62,903 bases of DNA from Phycisphaerae bacterium (GTDB lineage Bacteria > Planctomycetota > Phycisphaerae > Phycisphaerales > SM1A02): NCBI GenBank assembly GCA_002709295.1, contig PAQL01000011.1:77082-139984 (forward strand). Direction: 5' to 3'. The notes under the pieces were generated by a model. That model did no database searches. It had not been told where the DNA came from and was given only the letters and a program-made list of their open reading frames with translations. Shown piece after piece: positions 8,551 through 19,790 of the stretch. Numbering within the stretch: the first letter of the stretch is position 1; every line of letters begins with the position of its first letter. A program made the position numbers and the translations under genes.

Positions 8551-10091
8551 ACGAATCGACCTTCTCATCCTTGAACGAGGACGCCGCCGAAAAGGTTCCT
8601 CTCCCTCGTCGCAACCCGTGGTTGCGGGTGGGCCTGCCCTGCCTGATCCTGCTTGGAGCCGCAGGCCTGCTGCTCCTCACCGGCTGGGATGCCTGGCGAC
8701 CCCGCCGAGACGTGGCGGCGATCCCGGTCGGCGTCCGCACGGTCGAGATCGACGCCGAGGAGTCGACCCGAGGCCCGGGTGCGGTCGCGGTCCAGGCTCC
8801 GGGGTGGGTCGAAGCGGACCCCTTCGACATCTTCGTATCCGCCCTGACCGACGGCGTGATCAAGGAGATCCTGGTGCTGGAGGGCGACCGAGTGGTCGCC
8901 GGACAGGCGATCGCCAGGCTGCATGACGAGGAGGCGGTGATCGAGGTGGCGCGACTCGAGGCCCAGGCAAGGGAACATCAGGCCCATCTCGCGAAGGCGG
9001 AGGCGGTGCTCGAGGCTGCGGCGACCGAGTTTCGCGAACTGATCGACCTCGACCAGACGGTCGCGGTCACTCGGGCGGAGGAATCGAGGCTTGCCGCCGT
9101 CGTCGCGGGCTTCCCTGCGAAGCGTGCCGCTCTGGAGGCCGCCCGGGCCGAGAAGGTCGATGAGTACGAACGGAAGCGCCGGGTGGTCGATTCCGGGGCG
9201 GTCCCGGCCGGAACCGTGGAGAGACTTCGGATCCGGATCGAGGCGATCGATGCCCAGCTTGAAGCCCTGATCGCCGAGGAGGATGCCGCCCGGGCATCCC
9301 GCGAGGCGGCTGCGGCCCGTCTGGATGCGGCGGTGCGCTCCCGGAAGCTCATGATCGACGAGACCCTCGCGCTTGAATCCGCGAAGGTCGGAATCGACAT
9401 CGAGCGATCGCATCTCGATGGCGTGAAGTCATCGCTCGACACGGCGAGACTCCGCCTCGAACGATGCACGATCCGGACTCCGGTGGACGGCGTGGTGATC
9501 GAGCGGCTCACCTCCCCGGGATCGAGGGTGAGCTTCGGCGACGGTCCCCACACCGCCCACGTGATCCACATCTACGACCCCGAGAAGCTCCAGGTGCGTG
9601 CGGACATCCCGCTCGCGGATGCCGCGAAGGTCGGAGTGGGGCAGAACGCAGAGATCGTCATCGATCTCCTTCCCGACACCGTGTTCCGGGGCGTGGTGAC
9701 CAGATTCGTGCATCGTGCTGACATCGCCAAGAACACCATCGAAGCGAAGGTCCGGATCATCGATCCCTCCCCCCTGCTGAAGCCCGACATGCTCGCCCGA
9801 GTCCGGATCCTCGAGGCGGGTGAGGGAGAGACGACCACCAACATCCGGACCAGGACCCGGGTCTTCGCACCCGTCGAGGCGATCCGGGACGGCTTTGCAT
9901 GGGTGGTCGGGGATCGACAGGGCGATCGCGGCATCGCCACGCGAAGGGCGATCGAGGTCGGGGACCGGGTCGCCGACGGCTGGATCGAGATCATCGACGG
10001 ACTCCGACCCGGGGACCTGATCATCGTGGATGGAGCACCCGTCCAGGACGAGCCGATCCGCATCACGCTCGAAGGCGAGGTGACCTCGTGA
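8547..10091 (+). CDS. Periplasmic adaptor (HlyD/MacA-type membrane fusion protein)
   Basis: 514 residues from the ATG overlapping the TolC stop; a longer frame from 8055 only shadows the TolC gene. A single membrane helix lies at about residues 27-46 (VGLPCLILLGAAGLLLL). Next comes the first lipoyl half (VSALTDGVIKEILVLEGDRV), a long Ala/Glu/Arg coiled-coil hairpin (about residues 130-320), the second lipoyl half (CTIRTPVDGVVIERLTSPGS) and a beta-barrel region (LQVRADIPLADAAKVGVGQ). This is the complete order of a membrane-fusion adaptor joining an inner-membrane transporter to TolC. Its stop overlaps the GTG of the ABC ATPase by 4 nt. Confidence 0.88.
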   Translation: MNESTFSSLNEDAAEKVPLPRRNPWLRVGLPCLILLGAAGLLLLTGWDAWRPRRDVAAIPVGVRTVEIDAEESTRGPGAVAVQAPGWVEADPFDIFVSALTDGVIKEILVLEGDRVVAGQAIARLHDEEAVIEVARLEAQAREHQAHLAKAEAVLEAAATEFRELIDLDQTVAVTRAEESRLAAVVAGFPAKRAALEAARAEKVDEYERKRRVVDSGAVPAGTVERLRIRIEAIDAQLEALIAEEDAARASREAAAARLDAAVRSRKLMIDETLALESAKVGIDIERSHLDGVKSSLDTARLRLERCTIRTPVDGVVIERLTSPGSRVSFGDGPHTAHVIHIYDPEKLQVRADIPLADAAKVGVGQNAEIVIDLLPDTVFRGVVTRFVHRADIAKNTIEAKVRIIDPSPLLKPDMLARVRILEAGEGETTTNIRTRTRVFAPVEAIRDGFAWVVGDRQGDRGIATRRAIEVGDRVADGWIEIIDGLRPGDLIIVDGAPVQDEPIRITLEGEVTS

Positions 10092-10780
10092 GTCTCATCG
10101 AATGCCGCGGACTCGAACGCACCTACCGACGTGGATCGGAGGAGATCAAGCCTCTCGAGGATCTGGATCTCGACATCGATTCCGGTCGCTTCGTCGCCCT
10201 GATGGGCCCCTCGGGGTCGGGCAAGACGACGTTGCTGAACCTTCTGGCCGGCATCGACCGACCGACCGCCGGTTCACTGGTGATCGACGGCCGGGAGGTG
10301 CACCGTCTGTCCGGAGGCGCCCTCGCCCGCTGGAGATCGGAATCGGTGGGCTACGTCTTCCAGCTCTACAACCTCGTGCCCGTCCTGTCCGCGTACGAGA
10401 ACGTCGAGCTTCCGCTCCTGCTCCACGGCTTCTCCAGACGAGAGCGGCATCGACGAGTGGCGGCCGCACTCGACATGGTCGGCATCGCGGATCGAAGTCG
10501 GCATCGTCCCAATCAGCTCTCCGGCGGGCAGGAACAACGCGTGGCGATCGCGAGGGCGATCGTCACCGATCCGACCATCATCCTCGCGGACGAACCCACC
10601 GGGGATCTCGACCGCGAATCGGCGACCACCATCATGTCCCTGCTGGCACGACTCAACGACGAACTGGGGCGGACCATCGTGATGGTCACCCATGACCCCA
10701 AGACCACCAGCTGGTGCGACACCGTCCTTCATCTCGAGAAGGGACGGCTCATCGAGGCTTCGGAAAGGGAGGCCGTCTGA
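10088..10780 (+). CDS. ABC transporter ATP-binding protein (MacB/LolD type)
   Basis: 230 residues from a GTG overlapping the adaptor stop. All nucleotide-binding motifs are present: Walker [18 protein letters not shown]-loop [16 protein letters not shown], signature [15 protein letters not shown], Walker [13 protein letters not shown] and the H-loop MVTHDPK. The Q-loop sequence and the short length are those of the LolD/MacB/FtsE class, which energises FtsX-type permeases rather than importers. It should drive the two permeases that follow. Its stop overlaps the next start (TGATG), another coupled junction. Confidence 0.93.
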   Translation: MSLIECRGLERTYRRGSEEIKPLEDLDLDIDSGRFVALMGPSGSGKTTLLNLLAGIDRPTAGSLVIDGREVHRLSGGALARWRSESVGYVFQLYNLVPVLSAYENVELPLLLHGFSRRERHRRVAAALDMVGIADRSRHRPNQLSGGQEQRVAIARAIVTDPTIILADEPTGDLDRESATTIMSLLARLNDELGRTIVMVTHDPKTTSWCDTVLHLEKGRLIEASEREAV

Positions 10781-11940
10781 TGCGACGATTCCTCGCCACC
10801 ATCCCGACCGTCTGGCGTCAGATCGTGAGGGCCCGCGTGCGTTCGGCGCTCACCATCACCGGCATCGCCCTGGCGATGTTCCTCTTCACCAGCGTCGAGG
10901 CGATGCGCGAGGGGGTGCGAGCCGCGACCGAGAGCGCGGCGGACGACGCCACCCTCGTGGTCTATCGGGAGAACCGCTTCTGCCCCTTCTCGAGTCGGCT
11001 GCCGCAGTACTACGGCGACCGGATCGAGCGGATCGAGGGCGTGGAGTCCGTGGTCCCGGTGCAGATCCTGGTGTCGAACTGTCGAGCGAGTCTCGACGTG
11101 GTCACCTTCCGCGGCGTGCCCCCCACCGACATCGTGGACATGCTGGGTGGCGTCCCGGACCTCGTCGAGGGGGACCCCACCGACTGGGATAGCCGGAGTG
11201 ATTCGGCCCTGGTCGGCGAATCACTCGCCGCCCGCCGAGGCATCTCGGTCGGGGATCGCTTCAGCGCCGCCGGCATCACGGTCTACGTCTCGGGAATCGT
11301 CGCCAGCGATCGCGCCCAGGATCGCAACGTCGCGTACGTGCACCTGCCCTTCCTGCAGGAATCGGTTCGGCGCGGCGGGACCGGAGGCATCGTGACCCAG
11401 TTCCAGGTGGTGGTCGACGATCCGACCCGGATCGACGAGGTTGCGAGACTCATCGACGACGAATTCGCCTCCGACGAACATCCCACCTCGACCTGGCCGG
11501 AGAAGGCGTTCACCGGCCGGGCCGCCCGCGACATCGTTCAACTCGTCGGCTTCGCGGCGTGGCTGGGATGGGGTTCGCTCGCGGCGGTGCTCGCCCTCGT
11601 CGCCAACGCGATCGTGCTCGCGATGCGGGACCGCATCCGGGACCACGCCGTGCTTCAGACCCTCGGCTTCACCGGAGGGCTCATCGCATGGATGGTCCTG
11701 CTTGAAGGCGCGATCCTCGGACTGGTCGGAGGCGCCGTCGGTGCCCTCGCAACCTTCGTCGCCATCGCCATCGGTCGATTCGGCATGACCATGGAGGGCG
11801 TCAGCATCGAGATCGCGAACGATCCGCTCATCGCCCTCGTGGGGGCCGGAATCTCGGTGGCTCTCGGCCTGCTCGCCGGAGCCGTCCCCGCCGTCAGGGC
11901 GGCCCGGGCCGGCATCGTCCAGGGACTTCGAGCGGTCTAG
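10780..11940 (+). CDS. ABC transporter permease, FtsX/MacB type (first)
   Basis: 386 residues. One helix near the N-terminus (ALTITGIALAMFLFTSVEAM, about residues 21-40) is followed by a periplasmic domain of about 220 residues. Three C-terminal helices follow (around 255-285, 300-335 and 350-375), the MacB-core plus FtsX layout. Such permeases usually work by mechanotransmission, pushing substrate through the adaptor and TolC instead of transporting it across the inner membrane. Three Cys occur in the periplasmic domain (RFCPFSSR, VSNCRAS and others), unusual for the family here. The start follows the purine-rich GGAAAGGGAGG of the preceding gene. Confidence 0.88.
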   Translation: MRRFLATIPTVWRQIVRARVRSALTITGIALAMFLFTSVEAMREGVRAATESAADDATLVVYRENRFCPFSSRLPQYYGDRIERIEGVESVVPVQILVSNCRASLDVVTFRGVPPTDIVDMLGGVPDLVEGDPTDWDSRSDSALVGESLAARRGISVGDRFSAAGITVYVSGIVASDRAQDRNVAYVHLPFLQESVRRGGTGGIVTQFQVVVDDPTRIDEVARLIDDEFASDEHPTSTWPEKAFTGRAARDIVQLVGFAAWLGWGSLAAVLALVANAIVLAMRDRIRDHAVLQTLGFTGGLIAWMVLLEGAILGLVGGAVGALATFVAIAIGRFGMTMEGVSIEIANDPLIALVGAGISVALGLLAGAVPAVRAARAGIVQGLRAV

Positions 11941-11950
11941 GAGAAGCACG

Positions 11951-13102
11951 ATGAGAGGACTCCCCTTCGAATACGCGGTCCGCAACCTGGGCCGGAATCC
12001 CGCTCGGCTCGCCATGAGCGCCGGCGGCAGCATGCTGGTGGTGCTGCTCGTGGTCGCCGCCGCAGGCTTCATCAGCGGCATGAACCAGTCGCTCCGGGCC
12101 AGCGGCTCCTCCCGGAACGTGATCTTCATGGGCGCGGGAAGCGAGGAGAGCGTCGAACGAAGCGAGATCAAGATGAAGACGGCGACGATCGCGGCTGCGG
12201 GGGTGCCGGGCATCGAAAGAGTGGCGGGCGTCGAAGCGGTGTCGCCGGAGGTCCATTCGGCCCTTCTCGCCACCACCCCGGGTGGAGACGCCGCCAACGT
12301 CATCGTCCGCGGCTTCACCCCGGCGGCGTTCCTGGTTCATCGCGAGGTGTCCCTCGACGAGGGGCGACTCCCCGACGCCGGATCGGACGAGATCATGCTC
12401 GGTCGTCTCGCGGCGAGGAATCTGGGAGTGTCGGGACTCGGCGAGACGGTGCTGATCGACGACCGGCCCTTCCAGGTCGTCGGCTTCCTGGGCGCCGACG
12501 GCGGCGTCGTGGAAGGCGAGCTCTGGATGCCGCTGTCCGACGTGCTGGTGGTCACCCTGAGAGACACCCTCTCCTGCGTGGTCATCCGCCGGGAGGATGA
12601 GAAGATGACCTCCTCCAACATCTTCGTCGCGACCCGGCTCGACCTCGAGCTCGCGGTGATCCGCGAGGACCGGTACTTCGCGGAGCTCTCCGCGTTCTTC
12701 GAACCCGTTCGCCTGATGGTGATCGCCACCGCCTTCCTGGTCGCGGCCGGAGGGGTGGTCGGCGGACTGAACACGACCTACGCCGCCTTCGCCAGCCGGG
12801 TCCGCGAGATCGGCACCCTGCGCACGCTCGGCTATTCACGCTCGGCGATCGTGCGAAGCCTCCTCGAGGAATCCGTGCTTATGGCCTCGATCGGCGGACT
12901 CGCCGCGACCATCATCGGGAGACTCCTCTTCGACGGCATGACGATCCAGTTCTCGATGGGAGCGTTCGGCCTCGACGTGGGCCCCGCGGAGATCGCCCTC
13001 GGCCTCGTCGCCGGTCTCGTCCTCGGCATCGCCGGGGCCCTCATTCCCGCCTGGCGCTGCCTTCGTCTGCCGATCCCCGAAGCTCTGCGATCCGCCGCCT
13101 GA
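11951..13102 (+). CDS. ABC transporter permease, FtsX/MacB type (second)
   Basis: 383 residues with the same layout as the previous gene: one N-terminal helix (SMLVVLLVVAAAGFISGM), a periplasmic MacB-like domain and three C-terminal helices (around 255-280, 305-330 and 345-370). The pair probably forms a heterodimer driven by the ATPase at 10088, as LolC and LolE do. An AGGAG lies just before the ATG, 10 nt after the upstream stop. The two permeases are clearly diverged in sequence, so this is not a recent duplication. Confidence 0.87.
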   Translation: MRGLPFEYAVRNLGRNPARLAMSAGGSMLVVLLVVAAAGFISGMNQSLRASGSSRNVIFMGAGSEESVERSEIKMKTATIAAAGVPGIERVAGVEAVSPEVHSALLATTPGGDAANVIVRGFTPAAFLVHREVSLDEGRLPDAGSDEIMLGRLAARNLGVSGLGETVLIDDRPFQVVGFLGADGGVVEGELWMPLSDVLVVTLRDTLSCVVIRREDEKMTSSNIFVATRLDLELAVIREDRYFAELSAFFEPVRLMVIATAFLVAAGGVVGGLNTTYAAFASRVREIGTLRTLGYSRSAIVRSLLEESVLMASIGGLAATIIGRLLFDGMTIQFSMGAFGLDVGPAEIALGLVAGLVLGIAGALIPAWRCLRLPIPEALRSAA

Positions 13103-13115
13103 GTCCCCGGCCCGA

Positions 13116-13121
13116 TACGAT
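13116..13121 (+). promoter_or_regulatory. Possible -10 box before the His-rich lipoprotein
   Basis: TACGAT lies 26 nt upstream of the ATG at 13148, with an AGGAG ribosome site between. It would allow the last gene of the export island to be transcribed separately as well as by read-through. No convincing -35 element is visible. Confidence 0.3.
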
Positions 13122-13147
13122 CTCGAAAGATCAGCTAGGAGCCATCC

Positions 13148-13885
13148 ATGACCAGTCTCATCCGCATCGGCCTTCTCACCGCACTCTGCACCGCCTTCCC
13201 TCTCGGCCTCGCCTCATGCGGCGACAGTGTCGGGGATGGGAACGCAAGAGTCGCACGGGCCGCGGCGATCCCCACCGCCTACTTCACCCGCAACCGACCC
13301 GAGACGGCGAGGAATCTCATCGAGATCAAGCCCACTGCGGCAGTCGGCGACGACATCGTCTTCCTCGCACGAGTCGGAGGCAGGGTCGATCCCTTCGTCG
13401 ACGGCGTCGCGATCTTCCAGGTCACCGATCCATCGCTCCAGTCCTGCGAACTGATGGGCAAGGAGGATCATTGCCCGGTCCCCTGGGACTACTGCTGCGA
13501 GGAGATCGCCGCCGTGACCGCCGGCTCGGCCACGATCCGCATCGTCGATGAGACCGGCGAGCCTCTGCCCGCCCGCGCCCAGGGTGCCGGCGGACTCGCT
13601 CCGGCCCGCTTCCTGGTCGTCAACGGGACGGTCAGGGACAAGAACGACCAGGGTCTCTTCGTGGTCGATGCCAGACGGATCTGGGTGGGTGGACGACCGG
13701 ATCGAGACGATCCCATGAAGGGATCGCGAGCCGGCGAGGAGAAGGCCAACGTCGATCCCCACGACCACGACTTCGACGGCATTCCCGATCATGGGCCGGA
13801 TCATCACCACGACCACGATCACAGCCACGATCACAGCCACGATCACGACCACGATCACAGCCACGACCACGATCACGATCACTGA
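13148..13885 (+). CDS. Lipoprotein with CPVPWDYCCEE motif and His/Asp-rich metal-binding tail
   Basis: 245 residues. The signal ends in the lipobox LASC with Cys24. A core domain (about 40-175) contains FLARVGGRVDPFVDG and a Cys-rich block with DHCPVPWDYCCEE, four Cys in about 20 residues with the upstream Cys. The last 47 residues are mostly His and Asp with some Ser, an obvious divalent-metal binding tail built from short imperfect DNA repeats. I do not recognise a named family. Position 46 nt after the second permease suggests a periplasmic or outer-membrane metal-binding partner of the exporter. Copper, zinc or nickel are all possible; nothing in the sequence decides between them. Confidence 0.75.
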   Translation: MTSLIRIGLLTALCTAFPLGLASCGDSVGDGNARVARAAAIPTAYFTRNRPETARNLIEIKPTAAVGDDIVFLARVGGRVDPFVDGVAIFQVTDPSLQSCELMGKEDHCPVPWDYCCEEIAAVTAGSATIRIVDETGEPLPARAQGAGGLAPARFLVVNGTVRDKNDQGLFVVDARRIWVGGRPDRDDPMKGSRAGEEKANVDPHDHDFDGIPDHGPDHHHDHDHSHDHSHDHDHDHSHDHDHDH

Positions 13886-13921
13886 GTCCCCACGCCACCT
13901 CCGGGTCGGAGATCGTCGTCC

Positions 13922-15451
13922 ATGAGCCACTTTCTCGGCATCGATGTCGGCACCAGCGGCACCAAGGCCCTCGTCGTCGACGACGAGGGCGTGGTCGTCG
14001 GTTCGGGAACCGGACATCACGAACCGGAGGTGCCGCGCGGCGGATGGAGCCAGCAGGATGCGGAGGACTGGTGGCCCAGCACCACCGCCGCGATCGCATC
14101 CGCCTGCCGGGATGCGGGCATCGGCCCGGAGGCGATCGACGCGATCGGCCTCACCGGTCAGATGCACGGACTGGTGGCCCTTGATCAGGAGATGCGGCCC
14201 ATCCGTCCCGCGATCCTCTGGAACGACGGACGATGCGAACCCCAGTGCCACGAGGTGGAGGCGCGATTCGGAATCGAACGACTCGTGGAACTGACGGGCA
14301 ATCGGATGCTCGCCGGATTCACCGCACCGAAGCTGCTGTGGATGCGGGAGCACGAACCCGAGGCGTACGCCCGGGTCGCCACCGTGCTGCTTCCCAAGGA
14401 CTGGATCCGATTCAAGCTCTCCGGCGTCGTGGCGATGGACGTCTCGGATGCCAGCGGCACCGCGGTGTTCGACTGTCGCAACCGCACCTGGTCCGACGAC
14501 CTGCTCGCCGCCCTCGAACTGCCGCGGTCCTGGTGGCCGCCCGCGGCGGAGAGTCCCGAAGTCGTGGCGAAGGTCTCCTCGGAGGCCGCCGCGGAGACCG
14601 GTCTCCGGGTCGGAGTTCCGATCGTCGCGGGCGCAGGCGACCAGGCCGCCAGCGCCGTGGGCACCGGGCTGGTGGATGAAGGCACGATCGGTGCGGCGCT
14701 GGGGACCAGTGGCGTGACCTTCGCGCCGACCGGATCCTGGCGAGCGACTCCCGACGGCACCCTCCACGCCTTCTGCCACGCGGTTCCGGGCCGCTGGCAT
14801 CTCATGGGCGTGATGCTCTCCGGTGCGGGCAGCCTCGACTGGTTCCGGCATGCGGTGACCCCGGATCTCGCCGACGACACCGACGCCTTCGAGAAGATCG
14901 AGGCCCTCGCCGATCAGGCTCCGGCCGGCGCCGCGGATCTGCTCTTCCTGCCCTACCTCTCCGGCGAACGGACCCCCCACCCCGATGCGAACGCCCGCGG
15001 GGCCTTCATCGGACTCGACCGGCGGCACGAACGCGCCCATCTCGCCCGCGCCGTGTTCGAGGGCGTGACCCATGGCCTGGCCGACTGCCTGGATCTGGTC
15101 CGCGGCACCGGCGTGGAGGCCGGGATCGTGAGGCTTTCGGGTGGCGGCATGAAGAGCCGACTCTGGAAGCAGACCTGCGCCGACCTCTTCCGGACTCCGG
15201 TCGTCACCACGACCACCACCGAGGGAACCGCCTTCGGAGCGGCGATCCTCGCTGCGGTCGGGGCCGGTCGCTTCGAGGACGTCCCCACCGCCTGCACCAG
15301 CTGGATCCACGAGACCGAACGTCTCGAACCCGGTCCGGATGCGGACATCCTCGCGGCCCGACACGAGGTCCACGCGAAGCTCTACCCCGCCCTCCGGAAC
15401 CTCTTTCCCGCGATCGCCGGATCGGCCTCGACCGAAGGAAGCACCTCATGA
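13922..15451 (+). CDS. xylB: Xylulokinase (FGGY carbohydrate kinase)
   Basis: 509 residues, close to the 484 of E. coli XylB and similar along its whole length. It phosphorylates D-xylulose to xylulose 5-phosphate for the pentose phosphate pathway. Visible are the N-terminal phosphate-binding motif GIDVGTSGTKALVVD, the substrate region GLTGQMHG with AILWNDGRCEPQC, VLLPKDWIRFKLSG, the catalytic Asp in AGAGDQAASAVG, and the C-terminal adenosine motif RLSGGGMKSRLWKQ. The specific ILWNDGRC and FCHAVPGRWHLM segments favour xylulokinase over glycerol or gluconate kinase. No xylose isomerase or regulator is adjacent, so it is an orphan here. Its stop overlaps the next small gene. Confidence 0.92.
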   Translation: MSHFLGIDVGTSGTKALVVDDEGVVVGSGTGHHEPEVPRGGWSQQDAEDWWPSTTAAIASACRDAGIGPEAIDAIGLTGQMHGLVALDQEMRPIRPAILWNDGRCEPQCHEVEARFGIERLVELTGNRMLAGFTAPKLLWMREHEPEAYARVATVLLPKDWIRFKLSGVVAMDVSDASGTAVFDCRNRTWSDDLLAALELPRSWWPPAAESPEVVAKVSSEAAAETGLRVGVPIVAGAGDQAASAVGTGLVDEGTIGAALGTSGVTFAPTGSWRATPDGTLHAFCHAVPGRWHLMGVMLSGAGSLDWFRHAVTPDLADDTDAFEKIEALADQAPAGAADLLFLPYLSGERTPHPDANARGAFIGLDRRHERAHLARAVFEGVTHGLADCLDLVRGTGVEAGIVRLSGGGMKSRLWKQTCADLFRTPVVTTTTTEGTAFGAAILAAVGAGRFEDVPTACTSWIHETERLEPGPDADILAARHEVHAKLYPALRNLFPAIAGSASTEGSTS

Positions 15452-15624
15452 TCGGCATGCTCGCCATGACCGCCTCCATGCTCCTCGTGGGCTGGATCAT
15501 CTGGAAGGTCATCAATTCGAAGGAGCAGGGTGACGTCGACCTGCAGGCCAGACTCGACGCCGACGACCGGCGTGCCGCGATCGGCCGGGGGGAGAACCCG
15601 GACCGGCATCCACGAGACGATTGA
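15448..15624 (+). CDS. Small membrane protein, coupled to xylB
   Basis: 58 residues, too small for most gene finders. The ATG overlaps the xylB stop (ATGA), and GGAAG lies upstream inside xylB. One helix (MLAMTASMLLVGWIIWKVI) fills residues 4-22, followed by a charged cytoplasmic tail (NSKEQGDVDLQARLDADD) rich in Asp and Arg. No family is recognised. Translational coupling and the clean membrane-plus-charged-tail architecture support a real gene, but its function is unknown. Confidence 0.5.
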   Translation: MIGMLAMTASMLLVGWIIWKVINSKEQGDVDLQARLDADDRRAAIGRGENPDRHPRDD

Positions 15625-15657
15625 CGAGGTATTCGATCGAACCAGGGTCCGATCGAG

Positions 15658-16500
15658 TCAGGCGCGGAAACCTCGTGCACGAAGGGTGTCCACCTTCGGC
15701 TGGAGGTTTCGTCCGGGACAGGCGGTCGCGGCCCCCCACTCCTTGTGGGTGCAGACCCCCACGCCCCGTCTTCGGTCGAAGGTCTTCGGAATGCCGAAGG
15801 ACAGGCAGAGCGCGTTGACCTGTGCGCCGAGGGCTCGGATCTGAGCCGAGGTGGGCCGCTGGACGTCGAAGTTCCCCATGACGAGGATTCCGATGTTGCC
15901 TTCGTTGTGGTGTCTGACATGCGCGCCCTGGTACGCGATCGGTCGACACTCCCACACTCTTCCACCGCGGTCGATCGCGAAGTGGTAGCCGATGTCGGCC
16001 CAGCCGTTGTGACCCACGTGGCCCGAGTGAATGGTCTTCAGTCTGGTCTGGGCGGCGGTTCTGCTCGACGATCCGTAGGGATGCCTCGACTGATCGAGAC
16101 CATCGTGATGAATCGTGATGCACCGCAGGGACTTCTGCTGATCCATCCGCCCGTAGTTCGGGCGATAGGTGCTTCGGTCGGCGGTCCATGAGTTCCGGGC
16201 GAGGACCCCGGACACCCCGGCGGGAGCCGCGACCTCCGGCGTCACGTCCAGCCGACGCCGGGAACCTCCGGTCGAGCCGGTGCCGCCTCTCGGCAGATCC
16301 GGGTCGGGGAGGGAGCGCAGCATCCTCGTCGTCGAGGCGCAGCCGACGATCCCTCCGGCGGCCAGACCGCCGATCGCGAGGGTGCGCAGAGCGGAGCCGA
16401 GGATCATGCGGCGATGAACGAAGCTCCCGCTCGATCCCTCGGGATCGATCTCCGCAGGTGCTTCCTCGTACCCGTCATGCCGGCTCTTGGGATCGCGCAA
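15658..16500 (-). CDS. N-acetylmuramoyl-L-alanine amidase (amidase_2/PGRP), lipoprotein
   Basis: 280 residues. The N-terminus has a polar region with HRRM, then a hydrophobic stretch ending in the lipobox GIVGC, so the enzyme is exported and probably lipid-anchored. The catalytic domain (about 130-280) has the amidase_2 zinc pattern: CITIHHDGLDQS, GWADIGYHFAIDRGG with the conserved Tyr, NEGNIGILVMGNFD, and the C-terminal His and Cys region TACPGRNLQPKV. It cleaves the lactyl-alanine bond of peptidoglycan, in turnover or recycling. The start is a TTG at 16500 after GGAAGG; a later ATG at the hydrophobic segment is possible. Confidence 0.85.
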   Translation of the reverse strand: MRDPKSRHDGYEEAPAEIDPEGSSGSFVHRRMILGSALRTLAIGGLAAGGIVGCASTTRMLRSLPDPDLPRGGTGSTGGSRRRLDVTPEVAAPAGVSGVLARNSWTADRSTYRPNYGRMDQQKSLRCITIHHDGLDQSRHPYGSSSRTAAQTRLKTIHSGHVGHNGWADIGYHFAIDRGGRVWECRPIAYQGAHVRHHNEGNIGILVMGNFDVQRPTSAQIRALGAQVNALCLSFGIPKTFDRRRGVGVCTHKEWGAATACPGRNLQPKVDTLRARGFRA

Positions 16501-19607
<3,107 letters not shown>

Positions 19608-19790
19608 CGCGACCGGCGTCCAACGCCCGTTTCCAGCCGATCCATCGAATTCACGTCATCGCCGACATCGGCGTGGGTACCTTCAGGATTCGATCTGAGG
19701 GAAGGGATCTCCTGCCCGACCAGCAGGGCGCCGGAGACGAGCGGTTCCTCCGGATCGTCGACGATTCGTCGCCCCACGTGGAGGAAGTCG

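Noticed and set aside
13741-13885. Short tandem repeats that could suggest a CRISPR or satellite
   Set aside because: They are in-frame His/Asp codons of 3-6 bases, with no spacers.
13214-15373. A 719-codon frame antisense to the His-rich lipoprotein and xylB
   Set aside because: Shadow frame. Its Val/Ile repeats are just the antisense of the His/Asp tail.
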